This document shows, in pieces, positions 1-8,516 of a stretch of DNA of 36,536 bases (the first letter of the stretch is position 1; each line of letters opens with the position of its first letter). Source of the DNA: an uncultured Bacilli bacterium (GTDB lineage: Bacteria; Bacillota_I; Bacilli_A; RF39; UBA660). The stretch spans positions 1 through 36,536 of the forward strand of contig CANQYN010000001.1 in NCBI GenBank assembly GCA_947628105.1. Direction: 5' to 3'. Under the pieces are notes generated by a model. That model saw only the letters and a list, made by a program, of their open reading frames with translations, ran no database searches and was not told the origin of the DNA. Made by a program: the position numbers and the translations under genes.

Positions 1-4
1 GTAT

Positions 5-403
5 ATGAATCTAACGATGTTTACTAGCATTTTCTCTGTCGTTGCCGGACTTATTATTATTTTTAATAATAGGTTAATTGTAAGTATCATTCCCCTTTTT
101 ATTGGAATTGTTCTTCTTATTAATGGCGTTTATAAATTACAACTTGCTTACTTATTAAAAACTGAAAATGAGCATTATTGGTTATTTGAACTTATATATT
201 CCATTCTTATCGTCTGTTGTGGAATAATCTTTATCGTTAATCCTTTTAAAGGTGCACAGGCAATTACTGAAATGATAGGAATTTTTATTATCATTTATAC
301 TATTTTTGATATTATTAGCTATTTTGTTATTCGAAAAAAAGTAAAAAATATTACCGTTGTTAAACGAGGGAATATTAAAATTATCGAACAAAAGGAAGAT
401 TAA
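5..403 (+). CDS. DUF308/HdeD-like membrane protein, possibly cut by the window edge
   Basis: A 132-residue hydrophobic protein with four predicted membrane segments (about residues 7-22, 26-45, 60-80 and 87-109) followed by a short charged tail. The spacing of paired helices, each opening with a Gly-rich stretch and a loop carrying Asn-Pro or Asn-Asn, fits the DUF308 (HdeD-type) family, whose usual members have six segments. Only four bases lie upstream of this ATG, so no ribosome binding site can be checked and the real gene may begin outside the window. Function in Firmicutes is unknown; acid-stress roles are known only for enterobacterial HdeD. Family assignment is by pattern only. Confidence 0.6.
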   Translation: MNLTMFTSIFSVVAGLIIIFNNRLIVSIIPLFIGIVLLINGVYKLQLAYLLKTENEHYWLFELIYSILIVCCGIIFIVNPFKGAQAITEMIGIFIIIYTIFDIISYFVIRKKVKNITVVKRGNIKIIEQKED

Positions 404-429
404 AATTCATTTATTTATGAATTTTTTCT

Positions 430-459
430 TTGTCATTGTAAAATCATTCGTTTTATGAT
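430..459 (+). promoter_or_regulatory. Sigma-A-like promoter of miaB
   Basis: TTGTCA at 430-435 and TATGAT at 454-459 are separated by 18 bases. The ATG at 455 lies inside this -10 box, so it cannot be the start of a protein translated from this promoter. The ATG at 491 should be used instead. Confidence 0.6.
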
Positions 460-490
460 ATTATCTAAAAGACATAAGGAAGTGATTCTC

Positions 491-1915
491 ATGATACAAA
501 TGCCTTCATTAAAAGAAGCCCGTTTACGTAAGCAAAAAGATGTGATGGTTCAAACGAAACAATATATCCAAGATAAATCATTATCCCAATTAGGAAAAGG
601 GAAAACCTATTTTATAAAAACTTATGGTTGTCAAATGAATGAACATGATAGTGAAAATATAAAAGCATTATTAGAAGAGATGTCTTTTCAAGAAACAACC
701 GATATGGAAAAGGCAGATTTTATTTTATTAAATACGTGTGCGATTCGCGAAAATGCTCATAATAAAGTTTTTGGTTTTTTAGGAAGAGTAAAAAATATGA
801 AAGAAAAAAATCCCCATGTTATCGCTGGAATATGTGGATGTATGGCTCAAGAGGAAGTTGTCGTCGAAGAGATTTTACAAAAATATAAATGGGTAGATAT
901 TGTTTTTGGAACTCATAATATTCATCATCTTCCCAAATTATTACATCAAATTATAACACAACAAGAAAAAGAGATAGAAGTTTATAGTAAAGAAGGGGAT
1001 ATTATTGAAAATATTCCTGCAAAACGAGATTCCAAATATAAAGCTTGGGTTAATATTATGTATGGTTGTGATAAATTTTGTACTTATTGTATAGTACCTT
1101 ATACGAGAGGAAAACAAAGAAGTCGAAAGAAAGAAGATATTTTAAAAGAAGTAAAACAATTAATAAAAGAAGGATATAAAGAAGTTACTCTATTAGGTCA
1201 AAATGTAAATGCTTATGGAAAAGATTTTAACCAAAATTATAAGATGGAAAATTTATTAGAAGATGTAGCATTGACTGGAATTGATCGTATTCGTTTTGTA
1301 ACTAGTCATCCTTGGGATTTTACTGATGAAATGATTCATGTTATTCAAAAATATCAAAATATTATGCCTTATATCCATCTTCCTATTCAATCAGGTTCTA
1401 ATACAGTACTAAAACGAATGGGAAGAAGATATACCAAAGAACAATATTTAACCTTATTCTATAAATTGAAAAAAAATATTCCTAATTGTTCTATTACAAC
1501 TGATATTATCGTTGGTTTTCCAAATGAAACAGAGGAAGAATTTAAAGAGACATTAGATATTGTAAAAGAGTGTCAATTTGATTCGGCTTTTACCTTTATC
1601 TTTTCCAAAAGAGAAGGAACTCCTGCGGCACGTATGGAAGATAGTATTAGTATAGAAGAAAAAAATAGACGTCTTCAAGAATTAAATCAACTAGTTAACT
1701 ATTATGCAAAAGCAGCAAATGAAAAATACTTGCATAAAATTGTTCCCGTTTTAATTGAAGGGTATAGTGATAAAGATAAAAATAAGTTAGTAGGATATAC
1801 TGATACGATGAAATTAGTCAATATTAAAGGAGATCCTTCCGCAATTGGAAATATTGTTAAAGTAGAAATTACAGATGTCAAAACATGGAGTTTAGATGGT
1901 AAAATAGTATCATAA
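491..1915 (+). CDS. miaB: tRNA-2-methylthio-N6-dimethylallyladenosine synthase MiaB
   Basis: Radical-SAM methylthiotransferase that adds the 2-methylthio group to i6A37 in tRNAs reading UNN codons, in the cytoplasm. Numbering from the ATG at 491 (474 residues): N-terminal UPF0004 domain with cluster cysteines C47 (TYGCQMN), C83 (LNTCAIRE) and C117 (GCMAQ); radical-SAM motif C193-x3-C197-x2-C200; C-terminal TRAM domain at about 405-474. The start at 491 is chosen because AAGGAAGTG lies at 476-484; a longer frame begins at 455, but that ATG falls in the promoter -10 box. The gene is monocistronic, ending in a hairpin shared with the convergent YigZ gene. Confidence 0.95.
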   Translation: MIQMPSLKEARLRKQKDVMVQTKQYIQDKSLSQLGKGKTYFIKTYGCQMNEHDSENIKALLEEMSFQETTDMEKADFILLNTCAIRENAHNKVFGFLGRVKNMKEKNPHVIAGICGCMAQEEVVVEEILQKYKWVDIVFGTHNIHHLPKLLHQIITQQEKEIEVYSKEGDIIENIPAKRDSKYKAWVNIMYGCDKFCTYCIVPYTRGKQRSRKKEDILKEVKQLIKEGYKEVTLLGQNVNAYGKDFNQNYKMENLLEDVALTGIDRIRFVTSHPWDFTDEMIHVIQKYQNIMPYIHLPIQSGSNTVLKRMGRRYTKEQYLTLFYKLKKNIPNCSITTDIIVGFPNETEEEFKETLDIVKECQFDSAFTFIFSKREGTPAARMEDSISIEEKNRRLQELNQLVNYYAKAANEKYLHKIVPVLIEGYSDKDKNKLVGYTDTMKLVNIKGDPSAIGNIVKVEITDVKTWSLDGKIVS

Positions 1916-1942
1916 AAGCGGTTTAAAAATAACCGCTTTTTT
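1914..1942. terminator. Bidirectional terminator between miaB and YigZ gene
   Basis: Stem AAAAGCGGTT / AACCGCTTTT with a 7-base loop. T-runs follow on + and the A-run gives a T-tract on -. It overlaps the miaB stop codon and the end of the convergent gene. Confidence 0.85.
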
Positions 1943-2507
1943 CTATTTCAATAGTAACATCTAGATATTTTAATTGCTCTTTCAACTCTTTCCATCGGAT
2001 CTCATCAATCACGATTTGAAACGTTATTTTTTCTTGATATTTTTTTGTTAAAATATCTATATTTTTTAATAATAATTCAATCTTTTTTTCTAGTGAATAA
2101 GGAAAAGTAAGAAGGACGATAACACTTTTTAATAGAGGTGTCATTTCTGCTTTTTTCAAGGCTTCAGTAGTACTTTTGGTATAACTTCGAACTAAACCTC
2201 CACTTCCTAATAAAATTCCCCCAAAATATCGAGTAACAACACATAAAATATGATCTAATTGATTTTTTTCTAACACATTTAAAATAGGAATTCCTGCCGT
2301 TCCACTTGGTTCTTTATCATCTGAAAAATGGTTTTTTCCTTCTAAAATATAGGCATAGCAATGATGAGTCGCATCTGGATACTTTTGTTTTATCTCCTGT
2401 AAATATGCTTTTATTTCTTCTTCCTTTTGAATGGGCAAAAGAGTTGTGATAAAAACTGACTTTTTTACTTCGATAGTATTTTCGAGTGCCTGTTTAATCT
2501 TATACAT
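1923..2507 (-). CDS. YigZ/IMPACT family (UPF0029) protein
   Basis: A 194-residue protein of the YigZ/YvyE group: an IMPACT N-terminal domain (about 1-110) followed by a small ferredoxin-like domain. The family signature is clear: FSDDKEPSGTAG around residues 65-76 and GILLGSGGLVRSYTKST around 96-112. Biochemical function in bacteria is unsettled; eukaryotic IMPACT binds GCN1, and a translation-related role has been suggested. The frame is open to a TTG at 2519, but the ATG at 2507 has GGTGA six bases upstream and is preferred. It diverges from the gene at 2593 and converges on miaB with a shared terminator. Confidence 0.88.
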   Translation of the reverse strand: MYKIKQALENTIEVKKSVFITTLLPIQKEEEIKAYLQEIKQKYPDATHHCYAYILEGKNHFSDDKEPSGTAGIPILNVLEKNQLDHILCVVTRYFGGILLGSGGLVRSYTKSTTEALKKAEMTPLLKSVIVLLTFPYSLEKKIELLLKNIDILTKKYQEKITFQIVIDEIRWKELKEQLKYLDVTIEIEKSGYF

Positions 2508-2537
2508 AAATTTCACCAAAAATATTATATATTATTC

Positions 2538-2566
2538 TTTACAATATTTCAATTTTATATTATAAT
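2538..2566 (+). promoter_or_regulatory. Sigma-A promoter for the gene at 2593
   Basis: TTTACA at 2538-2543 and a perfect TATAAT at 2561-2566 with a 17-base spacer. A strong AAGGGGG ribosome binding site follows at 2579-2585. Confidence 0.75.
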
Positions 2567-2592
2567 ATTCTACTAATTAAGGGGGAATTTTT

Positions 2593-3120
2593 ATGAGAGA
2601 GATTCATCAATATAATGTTGTATATGATAAAGAATATATTAAAGAAGGTTATATTATTTATCAAAATGACTATACAAAATTTGTTAAAATCATGCATACT
2701 TATGGTTCTAATTATATGATATTCGCTAACGATGAATACGAGGATAGTGAATCTAAATTATGTGATTTTCATCCTATTATATTAGAAATAGATGGAATGT
2801 CGCAAATGTTTGAAGCCACTCGTATATTAGCTCAACATTTAAAAGGAAATCCTATTTATGCAAGAGGAGATTTGGATCAAGGAAAAACCCATTTAGTTCT
2901 TCAAAAAAAAGATGCTATTTATGAATTTAAAATCATGAAAGATATTCGTTATCATAAAAATAAAAAATACAATTTTGCTTTATTTCAAATACAGGATACT
3001 CCCGAAGGAGCAATTGCCCAATTTTACTCTCAATTACAAACCCTATCTTCTCATAAAGAAAGTGAAGCCGTAAAAGAGAAAATGATTAATTTAAAGGCAA
3101 CAAAGAAAAGTATTCACTAG
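2593..3120 (+). CDS. Conserved-looking protein of unknown function
   Basis: A 175-residue soluble protein that I do not recognise. There is no signal peptide or membrane segment. It is rich in aromatic residues (Tyr) in the first half, has a mixed alpha/beta look through about residue 155, and ends in a Lys-rich tail. It has its own consensus promoter, a very strong GGGGG ribosome binding site and a dedicated terminator, so it is probably a real, well-expressed single-gene unit between the YigZ gene and uvrC. Confidence 0.7.
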   Translation: MREIHQYNVVYDKEYIKEGYIIYQNDYTKFVKIMHTYGSNYMIFANDEYEDSESKLCDFHPIILEIDGMSQMFEATRILAQHLKGNPIYARGDLDQGKTHLVLQKKDAIYEFKIMKDIRYHKNKKYNFALFQIQDTPEGAIAQFYSQLQTLSSHKESEAVKEKMINLKATKKSIH

Positions 3121-3138
3121 TTTTTACTAGTGTTTTTT
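3115..3138 (+). terminator. Terminator after the 2593 gene
   Basis: Stem CACTAGT / ACTAGTG with a TTTT loop followed by six Ts. It overlaps the stop codon. Confidence 0.85.
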
Positions 3139-3167
3139 GTTATAATAAAAGAAATTAAGGTGATAAT

Positions 3168-4937
3168 ATGATAAAAGAAAAATTACTTCTTGTCCCTCAA
3201 AAACCGGGATGTTATTTAATGAAAAATAAAGATAATTATGTCATTTATGTAGGAAAAGCAAAAAATTTAAAAAATCGATTAAATTCTTATTTTCATGGAA
3301 CTCATACGGGAAAGACAGCTAAATTAGTAAGTGAAATTGCAGATTTCGAATATGTAGTGGTAGGAAGTGAAACAGAATCTTTAATTTTAGAAAACAATTT
3401 AATTAAAGAATATGATCCTAAATATAATATTTTGCTTCGAGATGATAAGACATATCCTTATGTTGAAATTACAAATGAAAAAGTGCCTCGTTTATCAGTA
3501 GTAAGAAGCTTAAGTCGAAAGAAAAATCATAATCGATTATTTGGCCCTTATCCCAACGTTACAGCTGCTAGAAATACTGTTAATTTATTAAATCGTATTT
3601 ATCCCTTACGAAAATGTCGTACCTATTTAAAAAAGCCTTGTTTATACTATCATATTGGACAATGTTTAGGGTATTGTACCAATGAAGTATCAAATGAAAA
3701 AATAAAACAATTAGAATACGATATTATTCGATTTTTAAAAGGTGATCATAGTGAAATAACAAAAAAAATAAAAGAAGAAATGATAAAAGAAAGCGAAAAG
3801 CTAAATTATGAAAAAGCACAAGAATTAAAAGATTTATTAAACTATATTGAAATTACTCTAGCAAAACAAAAAGTAGAGATCGATGATCAAATTGATCGTG
3901 ATGTATTTGGATACTTTATCGAAAAAGACTATTTATCCATTCAAGTATTTTTCATTCGTGGGGGAAAAATCATTGAGCGTCACTCTAAAATCATTCCTTT
4001 AATTGAAGAAGTAGAAGAAGAATTAACAGGATATATTGCAAAATTTTATGATAAAAATTTCTTGTTACCTAAAGAAATATTAGTCCCTGATGTAGTAGAT
4101 GCCAATCTTTTACAAGATTATTTTCACATTCATGTAAAAACACCAATACGAGGAGTCAAGAAAAAAATATTGCAAATGGCAAATAAAAATGCGGCGATTA
4201 CATTACAAGAAAAAATAGAACTAATTCAACGAGATGAAAAAAGAACTTTACAAGCCAATGAAGAACTACGACAAATTTTACAATTAGAGAAATTAGATCG
4301 AATTGAATTATTTGATAATTCAAATCTTTTTGGAAGTTTTAACGTATCGGGAATGGTTGTTTTTACTAATGGAAAACCAAATAAAAATGAATATCGTAAA
4401 TTTAAGATAACTTGCGATAAAAATGACGATTATGGAACAATGAGAGAAGTGACATATCGCAGATATTTTAGAGTGTTAAAAGATCATTTAGTCAAACCTG
4501 ATTTAATTATTGTCGATGGAGGAGTTGGCCAAATTAATGTCGTTCGAAATGTATTACAAGAACTTCACCTTGATATTATGGTAGTAGGATTGAAAAAAAA
4601 TAATCGACATACGACAGAAAGTTTACTAGCAGGGACTCCTTTAACAGAAATTCCTATCGATAAAAAAAGTAATCTATTTTATTATTTAGAACGAATGCAA
4701 GAAGAAGTTCACAACTTTACTATTCGTTATCATCGTCAATTACGTAGTAAAGGAAGTTTATCTAGTATTTTAGATAGAGTAGAGGGAATCGGGGAGAAAA
4801 GAAAAAAACAACTTTTAAAAAAATACAAAACTATTTCAAAATTAAAAGAATTATCTCTTCTTGAATTAGAAGAAATTCTTCCTTCTTCCGTCGCAATCAA
4901 TCTATTTGAATTTCTAAAAAGCTATGAAAACAATTAA
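3168..4937 (+). CDS. uvrC: Excinuclease ABC subunit C
   Basis: UvrC makes both incisions around bulky lesions in nucleotide excision repair after UvrAB loading. The 589 residues match the family length. Order: GIY-YIG nuclease domain at about 10-90 (PGCYLMK, VIYVGKAKNLKNRL); a cysteine cluster near 150-170 (CRTYLKKPCLYYHIGQC), as in iron-sulfur-bearing UvrCs; UVR motif near 200-235; RNase H-like endonuclease domain with FDNSN and IVDGGVGQ; C-terminal helix-hairpin-helix pair from about 530. AAGGTGAT precedes the ATG and TATAAT lies at 3141-3146. Followed after 35 bases by a Xer gene that has its own -10-like box. Confidence 0.96.
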   Translation: MIKEKLLLVPQKPGCYLMKNKDNYVIYVGKAKNLKNRLNSYFHGTHTGKTAKLVSEIADFEYVVVGSETESLILENNLIKEYDPKYNILLRDDKTYPYVEITNEKVPRLSVVRSLSRKKNHNRLFGPYPNVTAARNTVNLLNRIYPLRKCRTYLKKPCLYYHIGQCLGYCTNEVSNEKIKQLEYDIIRFLKGDHSEITKKIKEEMIKESEKLNYEKAQELKDLLNYIEITLAKQKVEIDDQIDRDVFGYFIEKDYLSIQVFFIRGGKIIERHSKIIPLIEEVEEELTGYIAKFYDKNFLLPKEILVPDVVDANLLQDYFHIHVKTPIRGVKKKILQMANKNAAITLQEKIELIQRDEKRTLQANEELRQILQLEKLDRIELFDNSNLFGSFNVSGMVVFTNGKPNKNEYRKFKITCDKNDDYGTMREVTYRRYFRVLKDHLVKPDLIIVDGGVGQINVVRNVLQELHLDIMVVGLKKNNRHTTESLLAGTPLTEIPIDKKSNLFYYLERMQEEVHNFTIRYHRQLRSKGSLSSILDRVEGIGEKRKKQLLKKYKTISKLKELSLLELEEILPSSVAINLFEFLKSYENN

Positions 4938-4972
4938 AGCTGTGTTATAATATAAAATAGGGTAGTGATAAC

Positions 4973-5866
4973 GTGCAAGAAGATTTGATAGAAGAATTTA
5001 TCAATTATTTATTAATCGATAAAAAATATAGTAAAAATACCATTCTTTCTTACCGAGAAGAACTAAAACTATTCTTTTCATACACTTCGAAAGAAGTAAC
5101 GAAAATCGAAAAAGACGATATTGTTTCATACATGAAATACGAAAAAGATTCTGGCTGTCAAGAAAAGACAATTGCTCATTTTATAACTACCTTACGAAGT
5201 TTTTATAAATTTTTAGAAATAGAAGGAATTCAAACAAAAAATCCAATGGAATATATCAGCTTACCCAAAGTGAAAAAACGCTTGCCCAATTATTTAACGA
5301 AAGAAGAGGTGGATTTATTGTTAGATATTCCTCTTACAAATCGCTATTCTTATCGCAATAAAGCGATGTTAGAATTGATGTATGCGACTGGAGTTCGAAC
5401 TAGTGAATTATTAAATTTAAAGATGCCAGATATAAATTTAGAATATGCTTTAATTCGAGTCAATGGGAAAGGTAGTAAAGAGCGACTAATTCCAATGGGT
5501 GATTATGCTCTTTATTACGTATCTTTATATATTGAAAATTATCGAGGTCAATTTTTACAATCAAAACAAAGCGATTATGTATTTTTAAGTAATCATGGAA
5601 CATTAATGACTAGACAAGCCTTTTTCAAAATTATCAAACAATTAGCTCAAGCTAAGCATATTACGAAAGAAATTTCTCCCCATGTTTTACGACATTCTTT
5701 TGCGACTCATATGATCGAAAATGGGGCAGATATTCGTAGTGTTCAAGAATTATTGGGACATTCCAGTGTTTCAACAACTCAAATATATACTAATTTATCA
5801 AATCAATTCGTAGAAGATAGTTATGAGAATTTTCATCCTCACGGGAATAAAAAGGAGGTAATATAA
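4973..5866 (+). CDS. Tyrosine recombinase of the XerC/XerD type
   Basis: A 297-residue site-specific recombinase matching Xer length. N-terminal SAM-like core-binding domain at about 1-90; catalytic domain from about 105 with the full set R142 (GVRTSELL), K166 (GKGSKER), H237-x2-R240 (HVLRHSFATHM), H263 (LLGHSS) and the nucleophile Y272 (QIYTNL). It probably resolves chromosome dimers at dif with a partner Xer. The sequence alone does not separate XerC from XerD. Start is GTG at 4973 after GGTAGTG. The TAA overlaps the ATG of the next gene by one base, so the two are translationally coupled. Confidence 0.9.
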   Translation: MQEDLIEEFINYLLIDKKYSKNTILSYREELKLFFSYTSKEVTKIEKDDIVSYMKYEKDSGCQEKTIAHFITTLRSFYKFLEIEGIQTKNPMEYISLPKVKKRLPNYLTKEEVDLLLDIPLTNRYSYRNKAMLELMYATGVRTSELLNLKMPDINLEYALIRVNGKGSKERLIPMGDYALYYVSLYIENYRGQFLQSKQSDYVFLSNHGTLMTRQAFFKIIKQLAQAKHITKEISPHVLRHSFATHMIENGADIRSVQELLGHSSVSTTQIYTNLSNQFVEDSYENFHPHGNKKEVI

Positions 5867-7221
5867 TGCAAAGTAAAATATTTAAAGAATATGATATTCG
5901 AGGAATATATCCTACCGAATTTGATGAAAATAGTGCCTATACAATAGGAAAAGCTTATGGGACTTTTATCAAAAAAAAGAACCAAACAAAATCGATGGTA
6001 GGTTACGATAATCGTCTTTCTTCTCCTTCATTAAAAAAGGCTTTAGTAGAAGGAATTATCAGTAGTGGGATTGATGTTTTAGATTTAGGTTTAGTAACAA
6101 CTCCTATGTTTTATTACGCGAAAAAAAGAACAAATACGCCTTGTGGAATCATGGTAACAGCAAGTCATAATCCCAAAGATTATAATGGATTTAAAATTTC
6201 TTTTTCGGAAATAGGAAATGCTTATGGAGAACAAATCCAAGAATTTAAACGATTCATTATTGAAGGAAATTTCGATGATGGAAAGGGGAGTGTCATTCCT
6301 TACGATATTAAAGAAGATTATATTAATTTATTAACAAGCACATTAGATATTGGAAATCGTCATGTTAAAGTGTTAGTTGATTGTGGAAACGGAACGGGGT
6401 CCATCATTATTAAAGATATTATGGATCGTTTACAAATTACTTATGATTTACTATATTGTGAAAGTGATGGTAATTTTCCTCATCATCATCCCGATCCTAG
6501 CGTAAAGACAAACTTAATAGATTTAGGTAGGGAAGTAAGAAATAAAGGTTATACATTCGGTTTTGCCGTCGATGGAGATGCGGATCGTTTAGGAATGGTT
6601 GATGAAAATGGTTCGCCGATAAGTGCGGATTTAATTATGGTTATTTTTTATCGATATCTTTATAAAAAAATGCCAGTTAAAAAAGCAATTTATGATGTAA
6701 AAAGTTCAAATAAATTAATTGATGAATTAAATAAATTAGGATATCAATGTACGATGTATCGTACTGGAAATTCATATATGAATATGAAAATAAATAAAGA
6801 TAACTATACTTTTGGAGGAGAATACTCTGGTCATTTATGGTTTAACGACGAGCGTTTTCCCGGATTTGACGATGGAATTTATGCAGGATTACGTATGATT
6901 GAATTATTATCCAATACCGACAAAACTGTTTCTGCTTTATTAGAAGGTTTAGAAGAATATCTTTCTACCGATGAAATCATCATGCCAGTTCCCGACAATA
7001 AAAAATTTGATATCGTAGAAAAAGTAAAAGAATATGCCAAATCAAAAGACTATGAATGCATTACCATTGATGGCATTCGCGTTAATTTTCCAGACGGTTG
7101 GGCTTTAGTTAGAGCATCTAATACAGGTCCTAATCTAACCTTACGTTTTGAAGCAAAATCAGAAGAACGATTACATAATATACAAATTGAATTCCAAGAT
7201 TTAATCAATAGTTTCATATAA
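5866..7221 (+). CDS. Phosphomannomutase/phosphoglucomutase (alpha-D-phosphohexomutase)
   Basis: A 451-residue enzyme interconverting hexose-6- and hexose-1-phosphates to feed nucleotide-sugar synthesis. All four domain signatures are present: phosphoserine loop TASHNPKDYNG with S100, Mg-binding DGDADR at 236-241, sugar-binding GGEYSGH near 317, and phosphate-binding RASNTGPNLTLR near 415. It belongs to the PMM/PGM (AlgC/ManB-like) group rather than GlmM, whose phosphoserine loop and sugar loop differ. AGGAGG at 5853-5858 lies inside the end of the upstream Xer gene, with a one-base stop/start overlap. Confidence 0.9.
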   Translation: MQSKIFKEYDIRGIYPTEFDENSAYTIGKAYGTFIKKKNQTKSMVGYDNRLSSPSLKKALVEGIISSGIDVLDLGLVTTPMFYYAKKRTNTPCGIMVTASHNPKDYNGFKISFSEIGNAYGEQIQEFKRFIIEGNFDDGKGSVIPYDIKEDYINLLTSTLDIGNRHVKVLVDCGNGTGSIIIKDIMDRLQITYDLLYCESDGNFPHHHPDPSVKTNLIDLGREVRNKGYTFGFAVDGDADRLGMVDENGSPISADLIMVIFYRYLYKKMPVKKAIYDVKSSNKLIDELNKLGYQCTMYRTGNSYMNMKINKDNYTFGGEYSGHLWFNDERFPGFDDGIYAGLRMIELLSNTDKTVSALLEGLEEYLSTDEIIMPVPDNKKFDIVEKVKEYAKSKDYECITIDGIRVNFPDGWALVRASNTGPNLTLRFEAKSEERLHNIQIEFQDLINSFI

Positions 7222-7228
7222 CAAATTA

Positions 7229-7264
7229 TAAAACCTCTCATACAATACGATAGGAGGTTTTTTT
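7229..7264 (+). terminator. Hairpin with T-tract whose 3' arm is the next gene's Shine-Dalgarno
   Basis: AAACCTC pairs with GAGGTTT and is followed by a run of seven Ts ending at the ATG at 7265. AGGAGG at 7252-7257 is both part of the 3' arm and the only ribosome binding site of the following gene. No promoter is seen between hairpin and ATG. Confidence 0.6.
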
Positions 7265-7702
7265 ATGAAAAAAAATATCGACCTATTAAATGACTATATG
7301 GCTAATTTATTTGTAGAAGAAAACAATTTAAATAATATGAAATTAAATGTAGTAGGGAATAGTTTTTTTGGACTTCATCGAATGTTAGAAGAATATCAAA
7401 CAAAAATGAAAAAAATGTGTCATAACATTGCAATAAGAATTAAAATGTTAGGAGGTTATCCACTTACTTCTTTAAAAGAAATTGAAAACATATCAGCTAT
7501 CAAATCAATGCAGAGTCGTGACTATAATGGAAATCAAATATTCGACGTATTAGAAAATGATTTTCGCTATTTAAATGAATATACCAATGATATTATTGCT
7601 TATTTTAAAGAAGAAAAAGACGATTATACTACCTTTATTTTAGAAGAAAACGGTAGGGGATTAAAAGACGAATATTGGAAGATAAAAAGTAGCTTAAAAT
7701 AA
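7265..7702 (+). CDS. Dps/ferritin-like protein with lost ferroxidase ligands
   Basis: A 145-residue four-helix protein whose sequence follows the Dps pattern: the NVVGNSFFGLH segment at 28-38, a Glu/Tyr-rich helix, then IRIKMLGGYPLTSLKEI at 57-73. In Dps the dinuclear iron site uses His, His, Asp and Glu spaced +12, +27 and +31. At the same spacing this protein has K26, H38, H53 and I57, so only one of the four canonical ligands remains. It may retain the cage or DNA-binding fold without normal iron oxidation. It follows the phosphohexomutase, with its ribosome binding site buried in the intervening hairpin. Confidence 0.7.
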   Translation: MKKNIDLLNDYMANLFVEENNLNNMKLNVVGNSFFGLHRMLEEYQTKMKKMCHNIAIRIKMLGGYPLTSLKEIENISAIKSMQSRDYNGNQIFDVLENDFRYLNEYTNDIIAYFKEEKDDYTTFILEENGRGLKDEYWKIKSSLK

Positions 7703-7712
7703 CTACTTTTTT
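7686..7712 (+). terminator. Terminator after the Dps-like gene
   Basis: AAAGTAG (7686-7692) pairs with CTACTTT (7703-7709), followed by Ts. A TATAAT at 7715-7720 directly after it may be the -10 box of the next gene. Confidence 0.7.
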
Positions 7713-7735
7713 CATATAATGAAAGTGGTGATAAG

Positions 7736-8479
7736 ATGAATCAAACACTATTTCCTTTTATCATTACAACAATTGCTGGATTTTCTACCATGTTAGGAAC
7801 ATTTATTATTTTTATTAAATGCAAAAATCCTAAAAATATTATTATTGGGTCTTTATCTTTTGCATCAAGTGTAATGCTTTTTGTCTCATTTTTAGATTTG
7901 ATTCCAGAATCATTTTCTATATTATCCAAATCGTTTTATCTTGTTCCTGCCATTTTGATATTATTCATCAGCATTAATGTGGGAATTATTTTATCTATTT
8001 TTATGAATCAAACTTTTGAAAATAAAAATCAATTATATCGAGTTGGGATGATTTCCATGTTAGCTATTATCCTGCATAACATACCAGAAGGAATTATTAC
8101 GTACATTACAAGTGGTACTAATTTAACATTAGGAATCAAATTGGCTATTGCCATTGCACTTCATAATATACCTGAAGGAATCAGTATTGCAATTCCCATA
8201 TATTATGCGACAAACGATAGAAAAAAAGCATTATTATATACTTTTGTATCAGGAATGTCTGAACTACTAGGAGCAGTACTTTCTTTTCTATTTTTAAAAT
8301 ACATCATTAACGATATTATCTTAGGTATTTTATTTGGAATTATCGCTGGTATCATGACTCATATTGCTTTATTAGAACTACTTCTTACATCACTTCGATA
8401 TGAAAAGAAAAAGATTACTTATTGCTTTTTTCTTATAGGCATTTTCTTTATTTTAATAAGTCATATTTTTATTGGATAA
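7736..8479 (+). CDS. ZIP family divalent metal transporter (ZupT-like)
   Basis: A 247-residue integral membrane protein with eight predicted helices. Two copies of the ZIP metal-site motif HNIPEGI lie in helices IV and V (about residues 118-124 and 141-147), which form the binuclear metal centre in GufA/ZupT-type transporters. Likely imports zinc or another divalent cation. AGTGGTGATAAG precedes the ATG. The long variable His-rich loop of some ZIPs is absent. Ends in a bidirectional terminator shared with the convergent small gene. Confidence 0.88.
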   Translation: MNQTLFPFIITTIAGFSTMLGTFIIFIKCKNPKNIIIGSLSFASSVMLFVSFLDLIPESFSILSKSFYLVPAILILFISINVGIILSIFMNQTFENKNQLYRVGMISMLAIILHNIPEGIITYITSGTNLTLGIKLAIAIALHNIPEGISIAIPIYYATNDRKKALLYTFVSGMSELLGAVLSFLFLKYIINDIILGILFGIIAGIMTHIALLELLLTSLRYEKKKITYCFFLIGIFFILISHIFIG

Positions 8480-8480
8480 A

Positions 8481-8503
8481 AAAAGAGACAAAAAGTCTCT
8501 TTT
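8481..8503. terminator. Bidirectional terminator
   Basis: AAAAGAGAC / GTCTCTTTT with an AAAAA loop. On - strand it is followed by a seven-T run, so it looks strongest for the small gene ending at 8517. On + it follows the ZIP transporter. Confidence 0.8.
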
Positions 8504-8516
8504 ATCATGGGTATGA

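Noticed and set aside
455..490. Extended miaB start at 455
   Set aside because: This ATG is part of the TATGAT -10 box; the ATG at 491 has a good ribosome binding site.
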